A DNA stretch of 64,000 nt from Vanessa cardui (GCF_905220365.1 NC_061132.1:2976001-3040000); one strand, 5' to 3'; counted from the stretch's first letter, positions 12,086 through 23,894 are shown. A program made the numbers and translations. The notes: generated from the sequence alone by a model not told the origin.

Positions 12086-12208
12086 GTTTATTTTACTTAG
12101 TCGTTCTACCTTAAAGTTGTCTAGATGATCTCTCATTGTTTTAGCGATAAAGATGCCTCCATAGATAAGCCAGAACAAAGAGACAGACAGACCAACACAC
12201 AACAATTG
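12086..12208 (-). pseudogene. Possible orphan chemoreceptor exon
   Basis: A minus-strand open segment of about 41 codons encodes a hydrophobic stretch (LSVSLFWLIYGGIFIA) followed by a polar segment (RDHLDNFKVERLSKIN). It ends at a good splice donor, GTGAGT, just below 12086. A membrane segment plus charged loop ending in phase 0 is what GR exon 2 looks like in GrW1 and GrW4-6. No acceptor is visible upstream and no partner exon was found, so it may be a relic or a coincidence. Confidence 0.3.
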
Positions 12209-12209
12209 A

Positions 12210-12825
12210 TAAAAATGTTATTTTCGTATATGTACCGGGTATACATACATATGTATTTGGTATAAAGTGGTTGTTTTATACAAAAAGACACTCCAATTTT
12301 ATAATGTGTATAGGTTTGGTTCATTTAAGGAGATAAAAAATTCGCATAGCTGATACGAATTTCTAATCGCTGTATGTTGCTTCCCGAAACGCTTCATAGA
12401 AAAGTTTACTATGTAATAAAACTACTCACATAGCATTAATTTGTCATTATACGAATTTACCAATCGATAGATATATTAATTATCCGCTTATTGTATGTTC
12501 ATTATATACTTTCACCGCCCATCTCAGAATTTCGTTTTCTTCTCCACTCCCCGTTCAAAATCAACCGCCTTTTGTTTTTCTCGTGCCAGGCAGTACAAGC
12601 TCGCCGCACCACGCCACAGAAGGAAGTGACGGGAGTGCCACAATACGGTGTCGATAACCGAATCAATAATCATACTAATAAATGTTATTTCAATTAAAAA
12701 CGTGACGTAACGTATTAAAAATTATTAAACATTATTATTAACATTATAATTAAAATTATATAAGTACATTTAAAACACTCTTTAATGATACTAAAATATA
12801 ATAAGCGGTTACGTTAATATACATC
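12210..12825. other. No recognisable feature
   Basis: AT-rich intergenic sequence. The open frames on either strand are short and show no family motif. A block at 12500-12660 is less AT-rich, but its 68-aa frame is compositionally unremarkable. Confidence 0.5.
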
Positions 12826-12827
12826 AA

Positions 12828-12895
12828 CAGCCTATCAATTTCCCACTGCTAGACTGGGAGAAGGCCTTCTTCTCCCATTAAGGAGAAGGTTTAAT
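12828..12895 (-). repeat. SINE 3'-end fragment
   Basis: Reverse complement of the SINE tail: acagcctatcaatttcccac, then tagactgggagaaggccttc, corresponding to 31680-31742. Confidence 0.7.
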
Positions 12896-13005
12896 ATAAA
12901 CTTTCAATGGATAAAAAGAACCAAAGAACGTTAACATAATTAATTAATTTAAGGAAATGACAAATCACACATTGTATTAAGCTAAGAAATAGGGAGACGA
13001 CTTTT

Positions 13006-15441
13006 TTATGATTGACTTTGAATAAACTGTAACAACACAATCGCATAAGTGGTTAACACACCGACGGTCGACAGGAATAGCGACAAATTAACGGTGAAGA
13101 TACGCCAGACAGTGAAGTTCATGGGATTGGTTCGGAGGAAATTGATTCCGTCAAAAATTTTCTTTCGTAGGACGACATCTGAAAATAGTAAATATCATAT
13201 CAGTCTGCTTGATTAACATTCTCTTGAATTTTATCTTAAACACTAATTATATTAACGTTCAGAAAAAACTTAATACGTCAATAAACAGATAGACAAAGAA
13301 CTATTTCAAACAATTGAGGGTGAATACTGGTATGTATTTTGTTTTTTAGTATTGCTTTTATTAATTTTAAATTAAAAGGTTTTAAACGGAACAATGCAAA
13401 CCTTAAGTTTCATATCTTATTTAAATTTAATAACAACTCTGTCCCTATATGCCTATATATGCTTAAATCTTTAAAACTACGCAACAGACTTCGATGCGGT
13501 TTTTTTAATAGATAGAGTGATTTGAAATGAAGGTTTTTGTATAAAGTACATGGACAATATAGTTAACAAACACTGACTTTTAGAAGTTTGTAATGTAAAA
13601 AAAACAATTTCGCCAAAAAGAAGCCAGGTTTGATCGCTAGTTTATTTTTAAAACGAAAATTAGCGCGTTTAGACTAAAGATGTACAAACATACAGGCAGA
13701 TGTTTATATAAAAAAAAGGATCACAGATAAACTACGAAGACTCGGCTTTCCGACTGTTTCTTTAAGCACGCGATATAAAAGGCATATAAGGGCATCAGTC
13801 TTACTATTACAAATTCGGTATCGTCTGACCAAGTTGGCTTTTATCTTATCCGCTTCGGCGCTACTCAATTCTCCAAAAACAGCCGGAACACATGGCATGA
13901 TGATATTGAGTAACGTTGTTAAGGTAATTACTAAATACGTCTGAAAAATGAAACATAAAACCATGTTCTTACGTAATATGATCAATTTTAAATCAAATTA
14001 TTTTTAACGGAAACACCCAGAAAATCTGATCTATAATTTGGGCGCTGTTATAATGGATTGGAACTTCGTTAAAAAAAGAAAAAAACAATAATTTTCTGCA
14101 ATGAGAAACCCGAAAATCATAACGATTTTAGCCGATTACGTCTATGATGTGTATGTTATATAGTATTTGCATGTTTAGATGATAAACTGCAAGAATAATT
14201 TCGAGTGATAACATTTGCTAAATAATACTTATCTCTTAAATATTCATCGGTAAATATTGCTATTGCTAGCAGATTTTGCATATCTTAGTTCTAAAAGGTC
14301 ACAAATTTCTTTTAATTAATTTATATTTTACACACTAAATATTTTATTACTCTACCATTTTTGTAAGATACTTACTTTTATTTTAATATTCTGACTAACG
14401 ACGTACACACTGCTAAGCAAAGATATAAAAGATGTCGGTAAGGCGATCACCATCTAAAATAAAGAAGATTTTTTAGTACGTTAAATGTATCACTACATAG
14501 TACAAAACAAAGTCGCTTGCTCTGTCCCTATATCCCATTATATGCTTAAATCTTTAAAACTACGCAACGCATTTTAATGCGCTTTTTTTTAATAGATAGA
14601 CTGATTCGAGAAGAAGGTTTTATATTATAATACATGGAAAGTTTAGTAAAGAAACACTGATAATTTCTACTGTGATGTCATACCTATAACTGCCGTGCGA
14701 AGCCGGGGCGGATCCCTAGTAAGACATAAAAACCAGTATACTTGCCAGGAACTTCGGTGCGTTGCCAATGTTCTGGATATTACGTAATAATCTTCTATAG
14801 ACTTGTAAATATTCAACGATCTTCATGGTTAATAATTGGGCTTGTATATCGGTCTCAGGGTTTGATGTGCTTTCAAAGTTATCCAATGCAACTCTCAGAG
14901 ATCTCACACGAAGCCACAATATTTCGAACATCAACATTCTGGACAAGTGATTCAAGTGTAACACTAATACCATTATCGTATCTGTTACAATAATATTCAT
15001 ATCAATTGTACCGTTTGCTTGCAGAACGAGAAATCGAAACACGTGCAACAAAACGACACCGATAAATATGGGAAAACAGACGAGTCCTTTATGTTTTACT
15101 ATCTTAACGAGTCCCAGAGGATCGACTTTGTCTGATTCTTCCAAGTAATTGAAGAAATTTTCACCGTCGCTCAGAAGAGACACCGCTATGAACAAGTTGA
15201 ATGTTATCACTTTAAGAAGAAACAAAATGAACATTCCATGCTTATGCTCCATCGTCCATTCATTCTTACACAAATACGTCAAAACTGTGGCAAATATTAT
15301 GCAATAAATCTTAGAAATTATATCGAATACGAGACATTTGTGAAATTTCGTGTACTGCCCTAGAAGAAGCCGAGACATCATTATTAGTTTTATTTCGTTA
15401 TAGTCGTTCTTATTAAGTTTATCGTATTCTCGAAAACGCAT
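13006..15441 (-). CDS. Gustatory receptor GrW2, 4 exons, about 360 aa
   Basis: Insect gustatory receptor from a lineage other than GrW1/4/5/6, shown by its exon plan. Exons: 15441-14746 (232 codons), 14453-14376, 13940-13805, 13178-13006. Exon 1 encodes several membrane segments (e.g. IIFATVLTYLC, VVLLHVFRFLVL) and a polar loop (VDPLGLVKIVKHKGL). Exon 3 carries MPCVPAVFGELSSAEADKIK. Exon 4 carries FTVNLSLFLSTVGVLTTYAI followed by VLLQF; TTYAIVLLQF is the GR C-terminal signature, and TAA ends the gene. Only phase 0 keeps exon 2 open, which requires exon 1 to end at CTG with a GCAAGT donor, i.e. a GC-AG intron. The GT alternative four bases on meets a stop in exon 2. Met21 or Met22 are alternative starts. 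The frame is intact throughout, so it is probably functional. Confidence 0.85.
13438..13605 (+). mobile_element. Helitron-like element fragment in GrW2 intron 3
   Basis: Matches the interior of the non-autonomous element seen whole at 14499-14719: tctgtccctatatgcc, tatgcttaaatctttaaaac, tacgcaacag..ttcgatgcgg, and the tacatggacaatatag block. The 3' end is missing. Confidence 0.65.
14499..14719 (+). mobile_element. Non-autonomous Helitron-like element in GrW2 intron 1
   Basis: About 220 bp. It starts near acaaaacaaagtcgcttgct and ends in the GC-rich hairpin-like terminus cgtgcgaagccggggcgg followed by CTAG and T. No coding sequence. The CTAG|T end and lack of terminal inverted repeats fit a non-autonomous Helitron. 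It ends only 26 bp from the GrW2 exon 1 boundary, beside the GC donor. Confidence 0.65.
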
Positions 15442-15724
15442 TTTAGTATTTGAGTAAAACTCGTATCAGAATCCTGTTCTGATCGTAACATACTAACAAA
15501 ACTGAGTACGATGAAATAATCAAGGAAGTGCTTTCATAAAAATCGTTTCTATTAAACGTAAATCAACGGTGACAGTTAGTCTAATAACAATAACTGTGCA
15601 CCGATGGAAGTGAGATCTACATGTTTAAAAGTAGCATTCACGTATTTTTTCATCAATCATCGTTTTAAATTGTTATATTTACAGAATGTATGTTAACGGT
15701 ATAAGTACCTAAATTTTTCTGTCA

Positions 15725-15845
15725 CATGTGTTTCCAACCTGCATTGGAGCAGCATGGAGGAATATGCTCACAACCTTCTTTCTCCTCAAAGAGAAAACCT
15801 TAGCCCAGTAGTGGGAAAATTACAGGCTATTAATGTTGTGTTGTA
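15725..15845 (+). repeat. SINE 3'-half fragment
   Basis: Plus-strand match to the 3' half of the tRNA-derived SINE: tgtgtttccaacctgcattg, gagcagcatggaggaatatg, and the agcccagtagtgggaaaatt tail. Confidence 0.7.
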
Positions 15846-15934
15846 ATGCTGGACAGTAGGTACTTACTGTCCATTCATCTTATATTTTTCGGTCAAAAGT
15901 AATTCTTAGTATTGTTCAGTTCCTGTTAGTTGTG

Positions 15935-16015
15935 TAAAGGGAACACAGGCACAAGGGACATGATACGTATCTTACTTCCTAAGGTTGAAGGTCGGTGTTT
16001 AATGATTGCCATATA
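15935..16015 (+). repeat. Second SINE family, fragment
   Basis: The acaagggacatgatac / cctaaggttgaaggtcgg block matches (diverged) the elements at 36989-37265 and 25745-25865. A 60-aa minus-strand frame over it is a by-product of the repeat. Confidence 0.5.
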
Positions 16016-16154
16016 GATTGCGATGTCATCGCTAAATTTAAAAACATCTGAATGTATTGCTCATTGAGCGTTGTCCTCAATATTCTATCAACTGATTGAA
16101 AAAGATCGTAATATATTATAGAGCAAAAAGAGCACTTGTATATTTGTATACAAC

Positions 16155-16377
16155 ACATCACTACATAGTATAAAACAAAGTCGTTTTTTCTGTCCCTGTA
16201 TGCCTTATGTATGCTTACATCTTTAAAATTAGGCCACGGATTTTGATGCGGTTTTTTTTAATAGACAGAGTGATTCGATAGCACATGGAAAATTTAGCAA
16301 AGAAACACTGATAATTTTAGAAATTTCTGCTATGATGTCATATCATTGCACCCCTGCGATGCCGGGGCGGTCTCTAA
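16155..16377 (+). mobile_element. Non-autonomous Helitron-like element
   Basis: Same family as 14499-14719: tataaaacaaagtcg at the start, the ggattttgatgcggtttttt core, and a 3' end of gatgccggggcggtctCTAA. The terminal CTAG has become CTAA, which still fits the CTRR rule of Helitrons. Confidence 0.6.
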
Positions 16378-16730
16378 TAATATAATCTTATATATTTATA
16401 AAGTAACATGTCCTATCTTATCGCTCGACGACCATGAATCAGTCAGTCAAAAGATAAGCGATCTAATAAAGTGAGAGCTATGTTTGGTAAGTAGCGTCGT
16501 TCCATTGAGGAAACACCCACTAAGGAAGGAATGAGACTTTGCTTTTGGCTTACTAATAAAAAAAAAAGTACAGTCAAGTATATTCAAGCGTAGTTTAGGT
16601 CTCCGAGTTATTTTCATAAATGTAATACGTTAGAGTTGGAGTTTGTCGATAACAATACTTTAATTTTGGCAACGATTTTCATTTTATTTTCTTTTACTCT
16701 AATCAACCAGTAAGTTCTAAGCTCCTATCA
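16378..16730. other. No recognisable feature
   Basis: AT-rich intergenic sequence with no repeat motif or open frame of note. Confidence 0.45.
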
Positions 16731-16734
16731 CAGA

Positions 16735-16862
16735 AGGTTGTCTGTGAGAGATCGCTATAAGCGACAAGACCGCCTATGCGCACCATGTATCTAATTGTTT
16801 TGTATTTCCTATATATTTCCATGTGTTGGGCAATAAAGTATTTTAAATTAAAAAAAAAAAAC
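16735..16862 (+). repeat. LINE 3' tail with polyA
   Basis: The stretch tgtgagagatcgctataagc..aagaccgcctatgc, then ggcaataaagtatttt (an AATAAA signal) and an uninterrupted A run at 16851-16862, is the 3' end of a polyadenylated retroelement. No coding part remains. Confidence 0.55.
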
Positions 16863-17174
16863 AAGAAAATAAAAACACATGAACGAATAAACAATTAAGC
16901 TTGCACAATTTTTTAATCATCAATCAAAATAAAAGATTAATTCATTCAATCATCAGACTTTTTAAAGTAAGCTGAAGTGGCTGTATCTTAGGTACAATTG
17001 TTCTAGAATCAGTAACCGTTAGTATAGATTCATTTTATTCTGTAACATAAATCATCCTCCAGGTAGAGTGAAAATATATATAAGTGGATGTAAATTGAGA
17101 GCTAAAGGTCTAAGTCGGTGCCGTCAAGCAACTTGGGTGCCAGTGGAGAAGTCTGGTCAGCAATGAACAGCTAT

Positions 17175-19030
17175 ATAAAAATTTTAACAAAAAGAAAAAC
17201 CGACTTCAAACAAAAAACTCTTTTAAAACAAATGAATATGTAATGAATATTGTGTAAAAGGTAATTTGTAAAAAACATATTTGTTAAAGTATTCTCGTAT
17301 TGTTTTTGATAGATATACTGTAGGGATTTATTTGCTGACACCGACTCCAAATATAACAATAATTATAACTACATTACATAATCGTAAATCGACTTTTAAG
17401 TAGTCTAATATTTTTCATTTCATTTTACTTAGGAGGACTCTAAAAAATATGTTGAATACGCAATTATTTTTATTACTTTTTCGTGCATATTCATTTGTTT
17501 TAAAATAGTGTTTTGTTTGAAGTCGGTTTTTCTTTTTGTTAAAATTTTTATTTATTTTTTGATTTTAAGTGAAGCTGATGTTGACTAACTAATTTTTTTT
17601 AATATGGATAGATTAAGCGTTCCGTTTATATGAGTCAAAAACTACTTCGAGGACAATTTCGAAGGAAACTTGCGAATAAAGCAAAAATAGACTTTCGAAA
17701 ATGCGGATTTAGTACGTCACGCGGCGTAAACTACAAGGATCCCTCGAAAGAGCTGTAATCGAACTCAGCAAAAAAACTTTGAAAAAGACCAACTATATTT
17801 CGTACAACATATGACATCACATCAAATACACAAAATTTGATTAAAGATAGTAAGAAATTCTGCCCCATATCGCACCCTAACTGCGAGCCGTATAGGAGTT
17901 CCATCACTACATAGTATATAAATAAAATTTTAACAAAAAGAAAAACCGACTACAAACAAAACAGTATTTTAAAACAAATTAAAATGCACTAAAAAGTAAT
18001 AAAAATAATTGCATATTTAACATATTTTTGAGAGTCCTCCTAGGTAAAATTAAATGAAAAATATTAGACTACTTAAAAGTCGATTTACGATTATATAACG
18101 TAGTTATAGTTATTGTTATATTTGGAGCCGGTGTCAGCCACAGGCACACGCTTCAACAATCAAAAGAAAGAAGCGATACGAGCCTCTTGATTGACCCAGT
18201 ATAATATCGTATAAAAGGTAATTTGTAAGAAACATTTCTTAAAGTATTCTCGTATTGTTTTTTGATAGATATAGTATAGGGTTGGCTGACACCGACTCCA
18301 ATTATAGCAATAATTATAACTACAATATATAATCGTAAATCGACTTTTAAGTAGTCTAATATTTTTCATTTAATTTTACCTAGGAGGACTCTCAAAAATA
18401 TGTTAAATATGCAATTATTTTTATTACTTTTTAGTGCATTTTAATTTATTTTAAAATACTGTTTTGTTTGAAGTCGGTTTTTCTTTTTGTTAAAATTTTA
18501 TTTATTTTTTGATTTTAAGTGAAGCTGATGTAGACTAACATTTTTTTCTTAATATGGATAGATTAATCGTGCTGTTTATATGAATCAGAAACTACTTCAG
18601 GGACAATTTCAAAAGAAACTTTCGAATAAAGCAAAAATAGACTTTCGAAAATGCGGCTTTAATACGTAATGCTGCATAAACTATAAGGTACCACCCTCGA
18701 AAGAGCTGTAATCGACCTCAGTAAAAAAACTTTGCAAAAGAGCTATTCGTATGCTATGTCGTACATCATATGACATCACATCACATACACAAAATATGAT
18801 TAAAGACAGAAAGAAATTCTGCCCCAAATCGCACCCTAACTGTAAGCCGTGTAGGAGTTCCGTCAATACATAGTATATAAATAAAATTTTAACAAAAAGA
18901 AAAACAAACTTCACTTCGCGCATATACATAACGCAAATTTAAGACTTATGTCGTTTTCACATGGATACCATCATCGGAAAAAAAAATAAAAAAAATGGGA
19001 CCCCACGGGAAGCACTACCTTTCAAACAAA
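17175..19030. mobile_element. AT-rich inverted-repeat element family, several copies
   Basis: Repeated units begin with aaattttaacaaaaagaaaa accgacttcaaac and end with the reverse complement (gtttgaagtcggtttttctt tttgttaaaattt). Copies span about 17180-17560 and 17925-18515, with a partial one at 18878-18915. The interior is AT-rich and repeats gactacttaaaagtcgattt. No protein is encoded; frames such as the one at 18681-18929 arise from the repeat. It fits a MITE or fold-back family. Related sequence recurs at 19100-22050, 49280-49680, 52050-53160 and 60400-60590. Confidence 0.65.
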
Positions 19031-19984
19031 AAAAAAAACCCTACAGTATATCTATCAAAAAACAATACGAGAATACTTTAACAAATATGTTTTTTTACAA
19101 ATTACCTTTTACACAATAATATACTGGATCAATCAAGGGGCTCGTATCGCTTCTTTCTTTTGATTGTTGGGGCAAGGGCACCGTGGCTGACACCGGCTCC
19201 AAATATACCAATAACTATAACTACATGATATAATCGTTAATCGACTTTTAAGTAGTCTAATATTTTTCATTTCATTTAACTTAGGAAGACTCTAAAAAAT
19301 ATGTTGAATACGCAATTATTTTTATTACTTTTTCGTGCATATTCATTTGTTTTAAAATAGTGTTTTGTTTGAAGTCGGTTTTTCTTTTTGTTAAAATTTT
19401 CTTTATATTGGCTGACACCGACTCCAAATATAACAATAATTATAACTACATGATATAATCGTTAATCGACTTTGAAGTAGTCTAATATTTTTCATTTCAT
19501 TTAACTTAGGAAGACTCTAAAAAATATGTTGAATACGCAATTATTTTTATTACTTTTTCGTGCATATTCATTTGTTTTAAAATAGTGTTTTGTTTGAAGT
19601 CGGTTTTTCTTTTTGTTAAAATTTTATTTATTTTTTGATTTTAAGTGAAGCTGATGTTGACTAACTATTTTTTTTTTAATACGGATAGATTAAGCGTTCC
19701 GTTTATATGAGTCAGAAACTACTTCGAGGACAATTTCAAAGGAAACTTGCGAATAAAGCAAAAATAGACTTTCGAAAATGCGGATTTAATACGTCACGCG
19801 GCGTAAACTACAAGGATCCCTCGAAAGAGCTGTAATCGAACTCAGCAAAAAATCTTTGAAAAAGCCAACTATATTTCGTACATCATATGACATCACATCA
19901 CATACACAAAATTTTATTAAAGATAGTAAGAAATTCTGCCCCATATCGCACCCTAACTGCGAGCCGTATAGGAATTCCATCACT

Positions 19985-20230
19985 ACATAGTAAAAAACAA
20001 AGTCGCTTTCTCTGTCCCTATATCTTTAAATCTACGCAACGGATTTTAATGCGGTTTTTTTTAAAAGATAGTGTAATTCAAGGGGAAGGTTTGTGTATAT
20101 AATACATGAACAATATAGTAAAGAAACACTGACAATTTTAGAAGTTTGCGATGTGATGTCGTAAATAAACAAATTCTGTAGTATATTTAGTATCAGTATT
20201 GCACCCGTGCGAGCCGGGGTGGGTAGCTAG
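19985..20230 (+). mobile_element. Non-autonomous Helitron-like element (copy in duplication unit 1)
   Basis: Family member running from taaaaaacaaagtcgctttc to cccgtgcgagccggggtggg followed by tagCTAG and T. Its interior (gtcgtaaataaacaaattct) is longer than in the 14499-14719 copy. The duplicate lies 1509 bp downstream at 21494-21739. Confidence 0.65.
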
Positions 20231-21493
20231 TTGATAATAATATTCGACTATGATAATTACATAAACATAACCACATTACGGAAGGTGACTCAAATATCCA
20301 AATAACCTAATAAATAAAAGATTCGACTGAGTATCGCTAACGTGCTCCTCAGAATTGTTCCGTTCCCTTCCGTTCCGTTACTTTGTCATGGATCCTGTGC
20401 TCAGAACTTTACCAAACTTTCACCAAATTACCCTTGAAGTATATATTTTATAATAAAAAAATTATTAAAATTGGTTAACGTGATTTTCAGTTATTCACCA
20501 ATTTGTCGCGCATATACATAATGCAAATTTAAGACTTATGTCAAAAACCCTACAGTATATCTATCAAAAAACAATACGAGAATACTTTAACAAATATGTT
20601 TTTTTACAAATTACCTTTTACACAATAATATACTGGATCAATCAAGGGGCTCGTATCGCTTCTTTCTTTTGATTGTTGGGGCAAGGGCACCGTGGCTGAC
20701 ACCGGCTCCAAATATACCAATAACTATAACTACATGATATAATCGTTAATCGACTTTTAAGTAGTCTAATATTTTTCATTTCATTTAACTTAGGAAGACT
20801 CTAAAAAATATGTTGAATACGCAATTATTTTTATTACTTTTTCGTGCATATTCATTTGTTTTAAAATAGTGTTTTGTTTGAAGTCGGTTTTTCTTTTTGT
20901 TAAAATTTTCTTTATATTGGCTGACACCGACTCCAAATATAACAATAATTATAACTACATGATATAATCGTTAATCGACTTTGAAGTAGTCTAATATTTT
21001 TCATTTCATTTAACTTAGGAAGACTCTAAAAAATATGTTGAATACGCAATTATTTTTATTACTTTTTCGTGCATATTCATTTGTTTTAAAATAGTGTTTT
21101 GTTTGAAGTCGGTTTTTCTTTTTGTTAAAATTTTATTTATTTTTTGATTTTAAGTGAAGCTGATGTTGACTAACTATTTTTTTTTTAATACGGATAGATT
21201 AAGCGTTCCGTTTATATGAGTCAGAAACTACTTCGAGGACAATTTCAAAGGAAACTTGCGAATAAAGCAAAAATAGACTTTCGAAAATGCGGATTTAATA
21301 CGTCACGCGGCGTAAACTACAAGGATCCCTCGAAAGAGCTGTAATCGAACTCAGCAAAAAATCTTTGAAAAAGCCAACTATATTTCGTACATCATATGAC
21401 ATCACATCACATACACAAAATTTTATTAAAGATAGTAAGAAATTCTGCCCCATATCGCACCCTAACTGCGAGCCGTATAGGAATTCCATCACT

Positions 21494-21739
21494 ACATAGT
21501 AAAAAACAAAGTCGCTTTCTCTGTCCCTATATCTTTAAATCTACGCAACGGATTTTAATGCGGTTTTTTTTAAAAGATAGTGTAATTCAAGGGGAAGGTT
21601 TGTGTATATAATACATGAACAATATAGTAAAGAAACACTGACAATTTTAGAAGTTTGCGATGTGATGTCGTAAATAAACAAATTCTGTAGTATATTTAGT
21701 ATCAGTATTGCACCCGTGCGAGCCGGGGTGGGTAGCTAG
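21494..21739 (+). mobile_element. Non-autonomous Helitron-like element (copy in duplication unit 2)
   Basis: Base-for-base repeat of 19985-20230 as far as I compared. It was copied by the tandem duplication, not by its own transposition. Confidence 0.65.
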
Positions 21740-22138
21740 TTGATAATAATATTCGACTATGATAATTACATAAACATAACCACATTACGGAAGGTGACTC
21801 AAATATCCAAATAACCTAATAAATAAAAGATTCGACTGAGTATCGCTAACGTGCTCCTCAGAATTGTTCCGTTCCCTTCCGTTCCGTTACTTTGTCATGG
21901 ATCCTGTGCTCAGAACTTTACCAAACTTTCACCAAATTACCCTTGAAGTATATATTTTATAATAAAAAAATTATTAAAATTGGTTAACGTGATTTTCAGT
22001 TATTCACCAATTTGTCGCGCATATACATAATGCAAATTTAAGACTTATGTCGTTTTCATATGGATACCATCATCGGAAAAAAATAAAAAAAAAATGGGAC
22101 CCCACGGGAAGCACTACCTTTCAAACAAAAAAAAAAAT

Positions 22139-22518
22139 ATCAAAATCGATCCACCCAGTGAAAAGTTATGAGGTAACAAACATAAAAAAAAAAAAAAAAA
22201 AAATACAGACGAATTGATAACCTCCTCCTTTTGGAAGTCGGTTGAAAATGATGATTACGAATGGATAGTCGCGTTGTAATCATAGGGTTGAGTTGTAATT
22301 ATAGGGCTTCTGGTTACGGGTTCGTACTGCAGTATTATAACCAAATATGTTATTATGCAGCCAAACAACTGAAAAAAAGGAATTTAATCAATTTCGATTA
22401 TTTATCAACCGACTTCCAAAAGGAGGAGGTTATCAATTCGTCTGTATTTTTTTTTTTTTTTTTTTTTTTATGTTTGTTACCTCATAACTTTTCACTGGGT
22501 GGACCGATTTTGATAATT
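22139..22518. repeat. Long inverted repeat (about 110-bp arms)
   Basis: The left arm, 22139-22245, reads ccacccagtgaaaagttatg, a long A run, then cctcctccttttggaagtcg. The right arm, 22405-22518, is its near-exact reverse complement with a long T run. The spacer is about 160 bp. The arms belong to a repeat with the ccgacttccaaaaggaggag end that is related to the 17-22 kb family. Transcription across it would give a strong hairpin RNA. Confidence 0.85.
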
Positions 22519-22529
22519 TTTTTATAATA

Positions 22530-23385
22530 ATCATTCCATTTTCAAACATTCAAAGTAATCTTTATTCAAATACTATGACTTTCGTAAAATTTTTCACGAA
22601 GAAGCTTCAATAAATTTATAATATTATTATTCATAAATTGTTTAATATAAAGTCTTGTATAAAAATCGTGTCCGCATAATATGCGGGGTGAGTCTTCCTG
22701 ATTGAGACTTATTCGATATGTTAAAAAAACCTAAAATTTTAAAGCTTCTTCTGAAACAGAAACTAAAAGAGCATCAACGCACTCGCGTTATTACAATTAG
22801 TACCATTATGGTATAATGTTATGAAGGTTATATGAATTGATTGTCCTATGACTGAAATTGTTTGATTCATTGATTACACGTATACTTCACTATATTAAAA
22901 AACACAAACATCCAACCCTATTTTATCCCCTTAGGGGTAAAGTTTCGTAAACGGATGTCTACACCATGTAACCTTCCAGGCAATTTTCATCCTGTCAATA
23001 TTTGTGGTGTTATAGTTTCTGAGATATCGTCATTAATCAGTAAGTGGTATTTCTCTCTTATACATATAGATTGAATATGTATGTCATACATTCTCTGTTC
23101 TTCCTACATATCAATTAATGGCAGCAAATGATTACTTAAAGAGTAATTACATTCAAATTAAATGATTGACTAAATAAATTTGTAAATTTAGAATTAAATA
23201 TATCTTCATCATGAGCGGTCTATCAAAAGTGCACATGTCGAGTGGCGAGTATCTTACGTCGTTAAGAATCAGTGTTCGGAAAAATAAAATGAGCTAATTT
23301 TCCACTTCTCTTGAATTTTGCTTGTACTGTTGACTGATGATCAGATTATGTGTCCGTTGCATCTGCATAAAGTAACTTCACTGCT
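22530..23385. other. No recognisable feature
   Basis: AT-rich sequence with no convincing reading frame. I looked here for the missing 3' exons of GrW3 on the minus strand and did not find the TYhhhhhQF exon. Confidence 0.45.
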
Positions 23386-23646
23386 TACAGTCAGGGTAAG
23401 AAAAGGTTAGTCACCTTAAGATCTATTTTCGTGTGCTCAGTTTGAGCCATAATCTGTTTTACCGATTGAGAACGACATATTGCGTCGCAATGTAATTATA
23501 AGTCACATCTAGCACAGAATACTATGTAAGTTTAATTTTATATGCAATTGTCTATTTGGTGTTTTAGTTTAAAAAGGTACTAAGAGTTACGACTTGATAA
23601 AGGAATTAATTTGAAAACTGACGAAGGTTTTCTTACTCTGACTGTA
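23386..23646. mobile_element. MITE, TA-flanked, about 260 bp
   Basis: Terminal inverted repeats: the left starts cagtcagggtaagaaaaggt and the right ends accttttcttactctgactg-like (read as gaaggttttcttactctgac). TA lies at both borders. No coding capacity. Copies also occur at 47885-48847 and 59459-59725, in the equivalent introns of GrW5 and GrW6. It is probably Tc1/mariner-derived (inference from the TA site). Confidence 0.7.
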
Positions 23647-23894
23647 CATACATGTGATGGAATTTTATCTACATGCGGGTTCGTTCTTTATCGTTAGGCA
23701 TGAGATGAAACTAGATTTCTAATTTTTGTTTCAACTAAATTGTTAGTAGAGCTTTGTGATCGAACTGAGTATGTTCCACTCATTAGTCAGATATTCTACT
23801 GTTAAATAACGATGTTGATGACTTTTTTGTTCGCTCCCTACCAACCAAAACACAACAGTGTCAGTTTGAAAAGTGATCCAGATTTTCTAAAGGC

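Larger units (their letters stand above)
19034..22051. repeat. 1509-bp tandem duplication
   Basis: Two head-to-tail copies, about 19034-20542 and 20543-22051, with a constant offset of 1509 bases and no difference that I noticed. Each contains two internal repeats (offset about 225 bp) of the inverted-repeat family and one Helitron-like element (19985-20230 and 21494-21739). The junction falls right after gacttatgtc, which also closes the second copy. Confidence 0.88.

Noticed and set aside
15979..16161. 60-aa minus-strand frame that looked like an extra chemoreceptor exon
   Set aside because: It overlaps a fragment of the second SINE family and has an internal stop before the possible donor.
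19786..20102. Paired overlapping frames on both strands (65 and 71 aa), repeated exactly at 21295-21611
   Set aside because: They recur only because the 1509-bp unit is duplicated, related versions elsewhere (18.7, 52.4 kb) are broken, and they carry no domain; repeat by-products, not genes.
17160..22530. Repeated array that might have been a CRISPR or satellite array
   Set aside because: Repeats are long, inverted and irregular, with transposon-like ends, in a eukaryotic genome.
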